From positions 248,001 through 312,000 of the forward strand of contig DASRFR010000058.1 in assembly GCA_035651455.1 (NCBI GenBank): 64,000 nt of DNA. The letters are read 5' to 3'. Positions 1-8,657 of the stretch are shown piece after piece. The stretch's first letter is position 1; every line of letters begins with the position of its first letter. The position numbers and the translations under genes were made by a program. Below the pieces are notes generated by a model. That model did no database searches and was not told where the DNA came from. It saw only the letters and a program-made list of their open reading frames with translations. This DNA comes from DASRFR01 sp035651455. Lineage in GTDB: Bacteria > Acidobacteriota > Terriglobia > Terriglobales > Acidobacteriaceae.

Positions 1-87
1 GTCGACCTTGATAGCCGGCGGTTCTACGACTTATTCGTGCAGTTGATGAAGAGCCCAACTCCACGCCCCAAATCGACAGGGCATTAG
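1..87 (+). CDS. C-terminal tail of a probable nucleoside hydrolase (partial)
   Basis: An open frame runs from base 1 to a TAG at 85-87 and encodes 28 residues beginning VDLDSRRFYDLFV. Its first half resembles the extreme C-terminus of IunH/RihA-type nucleoside N-ribohydrolases, which often end in a V-D-x-D-x-x-x-F-x-x-L segment. A sugar kinase follows 17 bp later with its own Shine-Dalgarno, so the fragment would be the first visible gene of a nucleoside/pentose operon. The identity rests on a very short tail and on context, so it is tentative. The 5' part lies outside the window. Confidence 0.4.
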   Translation, partial: VDLDSRRFYDLFVQLMKSPTPRPKSTGH

Positions 88-104
88 AAATCAGGAGATC
101 CAGG

Positions 105-1076
105 ATGAAAAATCAGACAGAAGTGGTGGGACTGGGCAGCTGCGGGGTAGATTTTTTTGCCATCGTGCCGAAGCTGATTGGCGCGGACGAAAAGGTCAAC
201 GCCACACACCTGGAAATCCATGCCGGCGGTGTAACCGGCAACAACCTGACCCAAATCGCGCGCCTGGGGGCGACAGCCGGATGGATCGGTTTCATCGGTA
301 ACGACGATAACGGCCGAATCATCCAGCACGAGTTCGAAGCCGACGGAATGGACCTTTCAGGAATTGAAGTTTGCCCAGGTGAACTCTCGACCATGACCTG
401 GATACCCGTGGATGCGCAGGGCGAGCGCTGCATCTACATGTTTCCTAACGTGACCGCGAAGATCACCCCGAAGGACATTCGCAGCCGCTTCGCTCGGCAT
501 ATCCAGCAAGCGAAACACTTCCACACCGAGGCCTCGCAACTGCCGCTGCCTCCCGTGCTCGAGGCAATCAAGGTGGCCAGGGAATCGAATGTCAAAGTGA
601 TCTTCGATCTCGACGTCGATCCTGCCTATTTCGTGCGCGCGGGCCTGGGAACCGAGGAGGGATTGAAAGAAACCTTACGCCTGACCGATGTCCTGAAGCC
701 GTGCAAAGCGGCCGCCAAGGAACTTACGGGCGAAAGCGATTACGAAAGGATCGCGCGAAAGCTGCTGGATATGGGGCCCAAGCTCGTCGCCATCACCATG
801 GGTTCAGAGGGCTGCTTGATCGCGACCGCCGAGAACATAACCCATGTGCCATCCTTCCTGGTGAAGGTTGTGGACACGACTGGCGCAGGCGACGCCTTCA
901 TGGGGGGTCTCTCGTATGGCCTGCTCCAAGGCTGGGACCACGGACGTGTGGGCGTATTTGCCAATGCATGCGCGGCCCTGTGCTGCACTCGAGTAGGGGC
1001 ACGTGCCATGTCGAATTTGGCGCAGGTGAACGAACTGATTAGCCAGCAGCAGAGCACGCAAGCCAAGGGGGTTTAA
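105..1076 (+). CDS. PfkB-family carbohydrate kinase (ribokinase-like)
   Basis: This 323-residue cytoplasmic kinase probably phosphorylates ribose or a related sugar or nucleoside with ATP. It has the N-terminal glycine-rich PfkB signature (GLGSCGVDFF), a GGVTGN substrate-binding stretch near residue 41, and the C-terminal DTTGAGDAF signature at 257-265, whose Asp263 is the expected catalytic base. Length is normal for the family. AGGAGA sits 7 bases before the ATG. It is preceded by a probable nucleoside hydrolase end and followed after 2 bp by a sugar permease, so ribose released from nucleosides is the most economical substrate. Adenosine kinase-like or fructokinase activity cannot be excluded. 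Confidence 0.85.
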   Translation: MKNQTEVVGLGSCGVDFFAIVPKLIGADEKVNATHLEIHAGGVTGNNLTQIARLGATAGWIGFIGNDDNGRIIQHEFEADGMDLSGIEVCPGELSTMTWIPVDAQGERCIYMFPNVTAKITPKDIRSRFARHIQQAKHFHTEASQLPLPPVLEAIKVARESNVKVIFDLDVDPAYFVRAGLGTEEGLKETLRLTDVLKPCKAAAKELTGESDYERIARKLLDMGPKLVAITMGSEGCLIATAENITHVPSFLVKVVDTTGAGDAFMGGLSYGLLQGWDHGRVGVFANACAALCCTRVGARAMSNLAQVNELISQQQSTQAKGV

Positions 1077-1078
1077 GC

Positions 1079-2068
1079 ATGTTTATACCGCCAAGTTTCG
1101 CCGTCGCATTGCTGATGGTGATCGTTAGCGCAGTCTGCTGGGGCTCATGGGCGAATACTTACAAGGGGACGAAAAACTATCGTTTTGAACTCTTCTATTG
1201 GGATTATGCGGTCGGAATCCTCTTGATCTCGTTGATCCTGGCCTTCACGATGGGAAGCCTGCACCACGATTCCACCAGCTTCCTCCCAAATGTGCAGGCA
1301 GCTGATCGCATCAATATCGTCTACGCGCTGATTGGCGGCGCCATTTTTAATGTCGCGAATTTGCTCTTGGTGGCAGGCATCGACATGGCTGGACTCGCGG
1401 TGGCCTTTCCGGTCTCCATCGGCATCGCACTGGTGGTCGGTGTTGTCCTGAGTTACGTTGTCCAACCAAAGGGCAGCGGTGTGCTGCTCGCGATCGGCGT
1501 GCTCCTCGCCATCGTCGCTGTGATTATGGACGGGAAAGCTTACGGCGCGCTCGGCTCCGGCGGCCGCGTCGTGACCCGCAAGAGCATCGTCGTGTGCATC
1601 ATCTCGGGCATCCTAATGGGCATGTTCGCCCCGTTTGTGACCCGCGCACTTACTACGGGATCCCCTCTGGGTCCGTATAGCATTGCCGTGTTCTTTACTC
1701 TGGGAGCACTGCTCTGTTGTTTTGTAGTGAATGTCTACTTCATGAAGAAACCACTGGTGGGCCAACCCGCCAGGTTCGAGGACTTCTTCAAGGCAAGCCC
1801 GCGCGATCACCTGCTCGGTATTTTGGGTGGCTTCATCTGGGGCACGGGTACGGTGTTCAACTTCGTGGCCGCCAGCTTCACGGGTGTGGCAATATCATAT
1901 GCAATAGGTCAATCTGCGCCCATGGTAGCTGCGTTATGGGGACTATTCGTTTGGAAAGAGTTTGCGGGATCGAGTGGAAAAGCCACCAAGTATCTCGTGC
2001 TGATGTTCTTCTGCTACATTCTGGCAATCATCCTCGTGGCGCAGGCTTACACTACGGGCAGCTCCTGA
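1079..2068 (+). CDS. GRP/DMT-superfamily sugar permease
   Basis: This 329-residue integral membrane protein has about ten hydrophobic segments and the look of the glucose/ribose porter group (RbsU/GlcU/RhaT-like) of the drug/metabolite transporter superfamily. An early G-S-W-A-N segment and an F-x-W-G-T-G-T-V-F-N segment in the second half resemble each other, as expected from the internal repeat of this superfamily. It starts 2 bp after the kinase stop, with AGGGGG inside the end of the kinase gene, so the two are probably co-translated. The likely role is proton-coupled uptake of a pentose or other sugar for the neighbouring kinase. The substrate is inferred. Confidence 0.75.
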   Translation: MFIPPSFAVALLMVIVSAVCWGSWANTYKGTKNYRFELFYWDYAVGILLISLILAFTMGSLHHDSTSFLPNVQAADRINIVYALIGGAIFNVANLLLVAGIDMAGLAVAFPVSIGIALVVGVVLSYVVQPKGSGVLLAIGVLLAIVAVIMDGKAYGALGSGGRVVTRKSIVVCIISGILMGMFAPFVTRALTTGSPLGPYSIAVFFTLGALLCCFVVNVYFMKKPLVGQPARFEDFFKASPRDHLLGILGGFIWGTGTVFNFVAASFTGVAISYAIGQSAPMVAALWGLFVWKEFAGSSGKATKYLVLMFFCYILAIILVAQAYTTGSS

Positions 2069-2094
2069 CGACACACGAGGATCGGCAAGGTATC

Positions 2095-3519
2095 CTGGCT
2101 GAGCCGGCAACCACAGTCGTCGCTGGACTCGGGAGCCCGGCCCGCCGCTTTTGTCTCGTCAGCGCCTTGAGCCTCCTATTGCTTCCTGTAACTGCTTTTC
2201 CTCAGTCTCCAAAGCCCGGTGTTCACAGACTCGAAAAACAGGCTCAAGAAGCGCTCGATAAGGGTGACTTAGCGCACGCCCTCGAAAAATTTCAGCAGGC
2301 CTCGGCCGTTTGTCCGACTTCCGCGGCATTGCATTTGGCCATTGCCGAGCTTCTCTCCCGCTCGAAGCAATATCCCGAGGCCATTAACTCTTATCACCAA
2401 GCTCTGCGGCTCGACCCTTCCAATGAGCCGGCCGCCATAGGCCTGGCGCGCGCTTATCGTGAAGTTTTCAATTATGACGAGGCGCGACGTCTGCTTCGCA
2501 CAGCCAGCAGCCGGCACCCGAAAAGCGGCGCCTCATTACTCGAACTCGGCAAACTGGATATTCACTTGCGCCAGTATGATGCGGCGATTGCCGAATTGCA
2601 GAACGCGGTACGGCGGCAGCCATCTTTGATCGAAGCGCACGTTGACCTCGGTATTGCATATCAGGCCAAAGGTGACGCAAGAGAAGCTCTCAACCATTTC
2701 AATCAGGCTCTGAGATTAAATGCCAACTCGGCTTCCGCCCATTACTTCCGCGGCGTTCTGTACTCGGATTCCGATGACAATCAAAACGCTTACGAGGATG
2801 CTCGAAAAGCCTACGATCTCGATGGCAGCGCCGAGCCGAGCAGGGTGCTGTTGGCGAAAGTAGCTACTCGGCTGGGCAAGTGCACAGAGGCCGTGGAAAT
2901 TCTGAAGCCTCTCACGGGATCTCCCGATGCGGAGACTGAAAATATTTTTCTTTTGGCGCGCGCTTACCAGTGTGCGAAACAGCCTGAGTTGGCGAAGCGG
3001 ACTCAGGAAGAGTTTGAGCGACGCTCCAAGCTGGACGAAACGGCGCGCACGCAGAAAATGGACGCCGATCACCTCGCGGCACGTGCGGGGGAGTTGGCGC
3101 GAGCAAACCAACTCGCTCCGGCCGTGGACTTGCTCCAGCAGGCGCTCGCCAAAGATCCGGACAATGGTCCGTCCCACGCTCTTTTGGCCAAAATAAATTT
3201 TTCCCGGGGCGACATTGCGCAGTCTCGCGGCGACATCGAGGCAGCGTTACGGTCTAATCCTTTTAATCCCGAGTATCTGTACGTGTTGGGTAAAGTTCTT
3301 AAAGAACAGGGTGACCGCACCGAGGCATTGGCCGTTTTTCAAAAGACAGTGCTGATCGACCCCCGGGAATCAGACGCGTACTACGAAATCGCGCAGGTTT
3401 ACGCACAAAACGGGCAGCACCAGCGAGCCATGGACGCGCTGCAGACGGCGATAAAGCTATCGCCGAATGATCCAGACTACAGGAAAGCTCTAACTCAACT
3501 GGAAGCCCAAAAGAAATAG
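2095..3519 (+). CDS. TPR-repeat secreted or periplasmic protein
   Basis: The product is a signal-peptide-bearing protein made almost entirely of tetratricopeptide repeats. Two arginines and a run of about 16 apolar residues (from roughly 2143) precede an A-F-P-Q cleavage-like site. Then come at least ten 34-residue helical repeats with the usual W/L-G-Y-A-F-A-P spacing, for example around A-L-R-L-D-P-S-N. No ATG, GTG or good TTG lies between the permease stop at 2068 and the signal peptide, so the start is unresolved. A CTG at 2095 is used here. The frame is also open upstream into the permease gene, where an ATG at 1936 lacks an RBS. Partners are unknown. Confidence 0.7.
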   Translation: MAEPATTVVAGLGSPARRFCLVSALSLLLLPVTAFPQSPKPGVHRLEKQAQEALDKGDLAHALEKFQQASAVCPTSAALHLAIAELLSRSKQYPEAINSYHQALRLDPSNEPAAIGLARAYREVFNYDEARRLLRTASSRHPKSGASLLELGKLDIHLRQYDAAIAELQNAVRRQPSLIEAHVDLGIAYQAKGDAREALNHFNQALRLNANSASAHYFRGVLYSDSDDNQNAYEDARKAYDLDGSAEPSRVLLAKVATRLGKCTEAVEILKPLTGSPDAETENIFLLARAYQCAKQPELAKRTQEEFERRSKLDETARTQKMDADHLAARAGELARANQLAPAVDLLQQALAKDPDNGPSHALLAKINFSRGDIAQSRGDIEAALRSNPFNPEYLYVLGKVLKEQGDRTEALAVFQKTVLIDPRESDAYYEIAQVYAQNGQHQRAMDALQTAIKLSPNDPDYRKALTQLEAQKK

Positions 3520-3548
3520 AGTTGCTATCGGCTACATGCCGAGCGAGC

Positions 3549-4268
3549 CTAGGATTCAGATTGTTCACGCCATTCGCGAACGATGGTCACGCCGCTGCTG
3601 GTACCGAGCCGGTTAGCCCCGGCCTCAATCATTTTTCGCGCGTCCTCCGCACTGCGGATTCCTCCCGAGGCCTTCACCCCGAGCTTGGTTCCAACGGTGC
3701 GGCGCATCAGTTCGACATCAGCCACTGTCGCTCCTCCGCCTAAAAAGCCGGTGGACGTCTTCACAAAGTCCGCTCCTGCCCTCGCGCTGAGCCGACATGC
3801 GGTGACCTTCTCTTCCTCGGTCAGAAGGACTGTTTCAAGAATGACTTTCAGCAGTGCCTTCTTCCCGTGTACGACCTCGGCAACCGCTCGAATGTCCTCG
3901 GCTACGAACCTTTGATCGGCCGACTTCAAGCCGCCGACGTTCAGCACCATATCAATCTCGCGCGCGCCCAAGCGCAACGCTTGTTTTGCCTCGTACACTT
4001 TGACGCTGGTCAGGGTGGCACCCAGCGGAAATCCGATGACGGCGCCCACCTTGGCATCTGCACCATTGAGTTTGGAACAGGCAAGCTCGACGTAACACGC
4101 ATTCACCATCACAGCCCCGAATCCGTACTGCTTCGCTTCGTCGCACAGAGAGGCAATCTGCTCGCGGGTAGCATCAGGACGCAGGTGGGTGTGATCAATG
4201 ATTTTTGCCAGCGCTTTCGACGTGAGAGAATTCTCTGCGTGAGGCGATTGCGAGTGCCGCGTGCTCAT
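3549..4268 (-). CDS. deoC: Deoxyribose-phosphate aldolase
   Basis: This 239-residue class I aldolase cleaves 2-deoxyribose-5-phosphate to acetaldehyde and glyceraldehyde-3-phosphate. Hallmarks are visible: K-V-I-L-E-T, the Schiff-base lysine segment F-V-K-T-S-T-G-F near residue 170, and the second active-site lysine segment V-K-A-S-G-G-I-R near 199. It has the length of the DeoC/LacD superfamily. It is transcribed divergently from cdd and the phosphorylase, across a 140-bp gap with a small palindrome 3 bp upstream of the start codon. With those genes it completes deoxynucleoside breakdown except for phosphopentomutase, which is absent here. The Shine-Dalgarno is poor. Confidence 0.95.
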   Translation of the reverse strand: MSTRHSQSPHAENSLTSKALAKIIDHTHLRPDATREQIASLCDEAKQYGFGAVMVNACYVELACSKLNGADAKVGAVIGFPLGATLTSVKVYEAKQALRLGAREIDMVLNVGGLKSADQRFVAEDIRAVAEVVHGKKALLKVILETVLLTEEEKVTACRLSARAGADFVKTSTGFLGGGATVADVELMRRTVGTKLGVKASGGIRSAEDARKMIEAGANRLGTSSGVTIVREWREQSES

Positions 4269-4270
4269 AG

Positions 4271-4289
4271 AGGTTGAATATTACAACCT
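4271..4289. promoter_or_regulatory. Palindrome just upstream of deoC (candidate operator)
   Basis: AGGTTG-AATATTA-CAACCT is a perfect 6-bp inverted repeat with a 7-bp AT-rich spacer. It ends 2 bp before the deoC start codon (read on the minus strand) and covers the likely -10 or RBS region. A repressor bound here would block deoC initiation. The function is inferred from symmetry and position only. Confidence 0.35.
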
Positions 4290-4408
4290 ACGCCGGCTTC
4301 TTTTCAGAAATCGACAGATGCCAGCGATGACGTGCGGCAGCGCAATAATGACTAGCTGGGGCTACCACGACGGTTTACAATCGCAGCGCAATCTTCCGCC
4401 TTAAACAT

Positions 4409-4819
4409 ATGTCTCCAAGTGGTTCTTCGGGAGCCAATCGCGACGAATTGCTGCGCGCCGCTGAAGGTGCAATGAAGAACGCCTATGCGCCATACTCTAA
4501 TTTCCAGGTGGGCGCTGCGATTCTGACGGCTAAAGGCGACGTCTTCGTTGGCTGTAACGTAGAAAATGCTTCGTACGGCATGACGAATTGCGCCGAGCGT
4601 ACCGCCATCTTCTCGGCGATTGCAGAGTCCGGACCTGATCTCGATATTCGCGCGGTTGCCGTAGTCAACCACAAGGGTGTTCCCTGCTCTCCATGCGGCG
4701 CATGCCGCCAGGTAATCTACGAATTCGGCCCCGAGGCTACCGTGTACTTCCAAGGCAAGGAGGGGTGGAAGGAAGCCTTGATCACCGAACTCCTGCCGGA
4801 AGGATTCCGCCTGAAGTGA
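4409..4819 (+). CDS. cdd: Cytidine deaminase
   Basis: This 136-residue homotetrameric-type cytidine deaminase hydrolyses (deoxy)cytidine to (deoxy)uridine. The zinc site is complete: Cys61 followed by the proton-shuttling Glu63 in N-C-A-E-R-T, and Cys96/Cys99 in P-C-G-A-C-R. N-F-Q-V-G-A-A near residue 31 is the substrate-binding segment. No Shine-Dalgarno is evident before the ATG. A TACAAT at 4376-4381 lies about 28 bases upstream, so the leader may be short. It is followed by a pyrimidine-nucleoside phosphorylase that uses its product. Confidence 0.95.
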   Translation: MSPSGSSGANRDELLRAAEGAMKNAYAPYSNFQVGAAILTAKGDVFVGCNVENASYGMTNCAERTAIFSAIAESGPDLDIRAVAVVNHKGVPCSPCGACRQVIYEFGPEATVYFQGKEGWKEALITELLPEGFRLK

Positions 4820-4896
4820 CCTCCTCGCTCGAGCGCTCCGCCCAAGACGTGCCCCCAGCAGCGCCAGATCAAGGCCCAGGCGGTGCCATCCGAACT

Positions 4897-6213
4897 ATGG
4901 ACGTCATACGTAAAAAGCGCGACGGAAGAGAACTAACCTCCGCGGAAATCGAGCACCTCGTTTCAAGCTACACGCGCGGGGACACGCCCGACTACCAGGT
5001 TTCCGCGTGGCTGATGGCAGCGGTGATCCGTGGCATGTCTCGCGCGGAAACCGCCGCGCTCACTCAGGCGATGTTGTACTCGGGCGAGGTTCTCGATCTC
5101 TCATCTTTAGCCGGAGCAAAAATCGACAAGCACTCAACTGGCGGCGTCGGTGACAAAACTTCGCTGGTTCTCGCACCGCTGGCTGCGGCCGGCGGACTCA
5201 TCGTGCCGATGATCAGCGGGCGTGGCCTGGGCCATACCGGCGGCACATTGGACAAGCTCGAATCCATTTCCGGATTCAATGTGAACCTGCCGGTCAGCGA
5301 ATTTCGCCGGATCCTGCGAGCCTGCGGCTGCTGCATGATCGGACAGACAGCTGAGATCGCCCCCGCCGATCGCAAACTCTACGCGCTTCGTGATGTCACT
5401 GGGACCGTCGAAAGCCCGAACTTGATTTGCGCCTCCATCATGAGCAAGAAGCTGGCCGAGGGGATCGACGGGCTGGTGCTCGACGTCAAGACCGGCTCGG
5501 GTGCATTCATGAAAAGCCAGGACGATGCGGCTTACCTGGCGCAGCTAATGGTGGAGACCGGCGAGCGCATGGGTAAGAAGATGCTCGCTCTGATCACCGA
5601 TATGGACCAGCCTCTGGGCACCAACGTCGGCAATGCTTCGGAGGTGGAGGAGGTCATCGAGGTTTTGCGCGGCCGAGGGCCCGCTGACCTGATCGACCTT
5701 TGCCTGGAACTGGCGGCATGGATGTTTGTCTTGGGCTCGGTTTCGGGAACGGTGAGCGAGGGACGTAAACTTGCGGAAAAGCTCATCTCCAGCGGCCACG
5801 CTCTCAACAAGTTCCGCGAGATGATCAACCTTCAAGGTGGTGACTCAAGCGTTATCAATGATCCCAGTCGCCTGCCAAAAGCAGCACACAGCCTGCAGGT
5901 GGTTAGCCCAGCATCAGGCTATGTCGATGCGATTCAGTGTGAACACTTGGGAACCGCGTGCGTGCTACTCGGCGGTGGACGTGAGAAGAAGGAAGACTGC
6001 GTCGATCCTGCAGTGGGCCTGGCGGTACATAAAAAAGTGGGCGATCAGGTTTCCCGTGGTGAACCCCTCTGCACCGTCTACTACAACCAGGAAACGCGGG
6101 CCGTGCGGGCAAAAGCCCGGATTGAGGAGAGCTATCGAATCACTCCTGATCGCCCTGGTGACCGTAGGCCGCTGATCCATCGCGTGATTGGCAGTTCAGG
6201 AGAAAAAAACTAA
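4897..6213 (+). CDS. deoA: Pyrimidine-nucleoside / thymidine phosphorylase
   Basis: This 438-residue enzyme cleaves thymidine, deoxyuridine or uridine with phosphate to the free base and (deoxy)ribose-1-phosphate. It carries the family phosphate-binding segment K-H-S-T-G-G-V-G-D-K at 78-87, the S-G-R-G-L-G-H-T-G-G-T segment and V-K-T-G-S-G-A-F. The C-terminal domain is of the PYNP type. The frame is open upstream to 4693 inside cdd, but the ATG at 4897 gives the canonical N-terminus M-D-V-I-R-K-K-R-D-G. It stops exactly where the nucleoside transporter begins. Whether it is strictly thymidine-specific (DeoA) or broad (Pdp) cannot be told by eye. Confidence 0.93.
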   Translation: MDVIRKKRDGRELTSAEIEHLVSSYTRGDTPDYQVSAWLMAAVIRGMSRAETAALTQAMLYSGEVLDLSSLAGAKIDKHSTGGVGDKTSLVLAPLAAAGGLIVPMISGRGLGHTGGTLDKLESISGFNVNLPVSEFRRILRACGCCMIGQTAEIAPADRKLYALRDVTGTVESPNLICASIMSKKLAEGIDGLVLDVKTGSGAFMKSQDDAAYLAQLMVETGERMGKKMLALITDMDQPLGTNVGNASEVEEVIEVLRGRGPADLIDLCLELAAWMFVLGSVSGTVSEGRKLAEKLISSGHALNKFREMINLQGGDSSVINDPSRLPKAAHSLQVVSPASGYVDAIQCEHLGTACVLLGGGREKKEDCVDPAVGLAVHKKVGDQVSRGEPLCTVYYNQETRAVRAKARIEESYRITPDRPGDRRPLIHRVIGSSGEKN

Positions 6214-7458
6214 ATGGGCCGATTCACCGGAATTCTTGGTCTGCTGACCATGCTTGGGCTAGCGGCCGCGTTCTCTACCAACCGCCGCGCCATTCGCATC
6301 AAGACGGTCGCGTGGGGTTTGGGACTGCAGATTGTATTCGCCATATTCGTGCTGAAAGTCGAATATGGTCGGCTCATCTTTCAGAAAGCGGGCGATGCCG
6401 TCAATCGCCTTCTGAGCTACGCATTCGCAGGCTCCAGTTTCGTCTTTGGCGATCTCGGGGTGCAGCACTCGAAGATGGGCTTCTTTTTCGCATTTCAAGT
6501 TTTGCCTACCGTCATCTTCATTGCGGCATTTTTTGCGGTGCTCTATCACTATGGCATCATGCAGATCATCATTCGAGCCACCGCGAAGGTGATGACGCGC
6601 TTCATGGGCGCGAGTGGCGCTGAGTCCCTGAACGTCGCGGCAAGCATCTTCATGGGCCAGACCGAAGCGCCGCTTACTATTCGACCATTCTTGCCAGACC
6701 TCACCCGCTCTGAACTGATGACGGTCATGACCAGCGGCATGGCTCATGTTTCCGGCGGCATCATGGCAGCTTATATCGCGTTCGGCATCGAGCCCAAGCA
6801 CCTGCTGAGTGCCGTCATCATGACTGCTCCCGGCACAATTCTGATGGCAAAAATGCTGGTGCCGGAAACCGAGGTTCCCCGGACCGCAGGTCGGGTGGTG
6901 ATGAGCGGGGACGAGGTCGAGGCCGAAAAACGGGAAAATTTGCTGGGCGCGGTTGCGCGAGGCACCATCGACGGGCTCAACCTCGCCTTGAATATTGCCG
7001 CCATGCTGATCTCATTCCTGGCGCTGATTGCCCTCAGCAACGGCATTCTTGGAGGCATCCACAACGGCCTCGCCCATCTGGGCTTTAACTGGTTCCCCAC
7101 CAGTCTTCAGTCCATCTTCGGCACGCTGTTCGCGCCGATTGCCTGGATCATTGGTATACCTTGGCGAGATTGCCCGATCATCGGAAACCTGCTGGGCACG
7201 CGTATGGTGCTGAACGAAGTGATCGCTTTCTCTATGCTCGGACCGCAAAGGGCCCTGCTCGATCCGCGCTCTTTCACCATTGCGACGTTCGCATTGTGTG
7301 GCTTCGCAAACTTGAGTTCCATCGGCATCCAGATTGGCGGCATCGGTGCCCTGGCTCCCAACAAGCGGGGTGAACTGGCACGTCTCGGCTTCCGTGCCAT
7401 GCTGGCTGGAACTATGGCCAATCTGATGTCGGCATCGATCGCAGGCATGTTGCTTTAA
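6214..7458 (+). CDS. nupC: Concentrative nucleoside transporter (NupC/CNT family)
   Basis: This 414-residue inner-membrane permease imports nucleosides with an ion gradient. It has an N-terminal hydrophobic segment, a G-Q-T-E-A-P-L substrate-site motif and a later G-F-A-N-L-S-S-I-G-I-Q-I-G-G segment, both diagnostic of CNT transporters, and about nine membrane spans. The ATG abuts the stop of the phosphorylase (TAAATG), and a GGAGA inside the phosphorylase end serves as RBS, so the two are translationally coupled. Together with cdd, deoA and deoC it supplies and degrades pyrimidine deoxynucleosides. Confidence 0.93.
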   Translation: MGRFTGILGLLTMLGLAAAFSTNRRAIRIKTVAWGLGLQIVFAIFVLKVEYGRLIFQKAGDAVNRLLSYAFAGSSFVFGDLGVQHSKMGFFFAFQVLPTVIFIAAFFAVLYHYGIMQIIIRATAKVMTRFMGASGAESLNVAASIFMGQTEAPLTIRPFLPDLTRSELMTVMTSGMAHVSGGIMAAYIAFGIEPKHLLSAVIMTAPGTILMAKMLVPETEVPRTAGRVVMSGDEVEAEKRENLLGAVARGTIDGLNLALNIAAMLISFLALIALSNGILGGIHNGLAHLGFNWFPTSLQSIFGTLFAPIAWIIGIPWRDCPIIGNLLGTRMVLNEVIAFSMLGPQRALLDPRSFTIATFALCGFANLSSIGIQIGGIGALAPNKRGELARLGFRAMLAGTMANLMSASIAGMLL

Positions 7459-7487
7459 CCGTCGTATCGCCCGAATCTCCGTTTAGC

Positions 7488-7528
7488 GCGGCCCTTTATC
7501 GCGGGCCCTTTATCGCGGGCCCTTTATT
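7488..7528. repeat. Three-copy 14-bp tandem repeat
   Basis: Three consecutive copies of GCGGGCCCTTTATC (the first lacks one G, the last ends in T) fill the gap after nupC. Each unit contains the palindrome GGGCCC. The copies are direct, so they do not form a classical terminator stem. They could be a slippage product or a short protein-binding array. Confidence 0.8.
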
Positions 7529-7551
7529 TTGAATGCGGCATGACGACCCGT

Positions 7552-7581
7552 TTGACATCCACCAGCCCTGCTTTTTACCAT
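7552..7581 (+). promoter_or_regulatory. Candidate housekeeping promoter of the ABC exporter operon
   Basis: TTGACA at 7552-7557 is followed after 18 bp by TACCAT at 7576-7581. This predicts a transcript starting near 7588, about 70 bases before the ABC ATPase start. The -35 is perfect and the -10 is weak. Confidence 0.45.
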
Positions 7582-7658
7582 AGGAACACCTTCAATTCGT
7601 TCAAAGGTTAGGACTCGTTGTCAGTAGGTGTGCACTTCACTTCCTGCAAGAACTTTCT

Positions 7659-8657
7659 ATGATTCAAGTCAAAGAGCTCACCAAGAGCTACGCGCGAACC
7701 ATTGCTGTCGACCACATTTCCTTCGAGGTACGGAAGGGTCAGATCGTCGGCTTTCTGGGGCCGAACGGCGCGGGCAAAACGACCACCATGCGTGTACTGA
7801 CGTGCTTTCTTCCGCCGTCCTCGGGCACCGCGACCGTCGCTGGATTCGATGTCCTGGAACAGCCGCTCGAGGTCAAGAAGCGTATCGGCTACCTGCCCGA
7901 GACCCCTCCTATCTACCCGGAGATGGACACGTCGGACTACCTGACCTTTGTGGGCAAGCTAAAAGGACTGTCTGGCGCCGAAGTCCGCAAGCGCGTGGAT
8001 TACGTTTGTGACCGCTGCGCCATTGCGGATGTCAAAAAGAAACAGTTGGGAAAACTCTCGAAGGGCTATCGCCAGCGCGTGGGATTGGCTCAGGCCATCA
8101 TCCACAACCCGGACGTGCTGATCCTCGACGAACCGACGGCCGGTCTCGATCCCAAGCAGATCAACGAAACGCGCGACCTGATCAAGAGCTTGGCGGGCGA
8201 TCACACGATTATTCTCAGCACGCATATCCTGCCAGAGGTCGAGCAGACGTGCGAGCAGGTCATCATCATCAACAAGGGCAAACTGGTCGCTACTGACTCG
8301 GTGCAGAATCTGCAGCATCGCGCGGGGGGCGGCGAATCAGTGCTGGTCGAAATCGCGAGCCGCAATGGGACCTTGGAGGCGGCCGGTGTGGCGCGGCGGT
8401 TGCAGCAGGTCTCGGGCGTAAGCCGGGTTGTCGCTCGATCAAGCAATGCCAGCCGCCACACCTTTGAGATTGAGAGTGCGAAGAACAACTACATTCGCGG
8501 TGACCTGGCCCGCGCAGTTGTGGAATCAGGCTGGGAGTTGAACGAGCTACGTCCGGCAGCCATGAGCCTGGAAGAAATCTTCCTGCAACTGACCAAGTCG
8601 GATGCTGCGCCGCCCGCTGAGGAAAAGGAAGTTGCAGCCAAGGGGGTGCAATCGTGA
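7659..8657 (+). CDS. ABC transporter ATP-binding protein (GldA-like)
   Basis: This 332-residue nucleotide-binding subunit has Walker A G-P-N-G-A-G-K-T-T at 34-42, signature L-S-K-G-Y at 132-136, Walker B V-L-I-L-D-E at 152-157, and an H-loop in S-T-H-I-L. The extra C-terminal domain of about 100 residues is typical of ABC-2 exporters of the CcmA/GldA type. Its GTGA end overlaps the GTG start of the permease by 4 bp. The set ATPase, short ABC-2 permease, GldG-like auxiliary protein and DUF4340 protein recurs in many phyla. In Bacteroidetes the first three are tied to gliding; elsewhere the cargo is unknown. Confidence 0.9.
   Translation: MIQVKELTKSYARTIAVDHISFEVRKGQIVGFLGPNGAGKTTTMRVLTCFLPPSSGTATVAGFDVLEQPLEVKKRIGYLPETPPIYPEMDTSDYLTFVGKLKGLSGAEVRKRVDYVCDRCAIADVKKKQLGKLSKGYRQRVGLAQAIIHNPDVLILDEPTAGLDPKQINETRDLIKSLAGDHTIILSTHILPEVEQTCEQVIIINKGKLVATDSVQNLQHRAGGGESVLVEIASRNGTLEAAGVARRLQQVSGVSRVVARSSNASRHTFEIESAKNNYIRGDLARAVVESGWELNELRPAAMSLEEIFLQLTKSDAAPPAEEKEVAAKGVQS

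Noticed and set aside
1717..2094. Upstream extension of the TPR protein into the sugar permease
   Set aside because: The added residues match no family, overlap a conserved permease in another frame and would bury the signal peptide.
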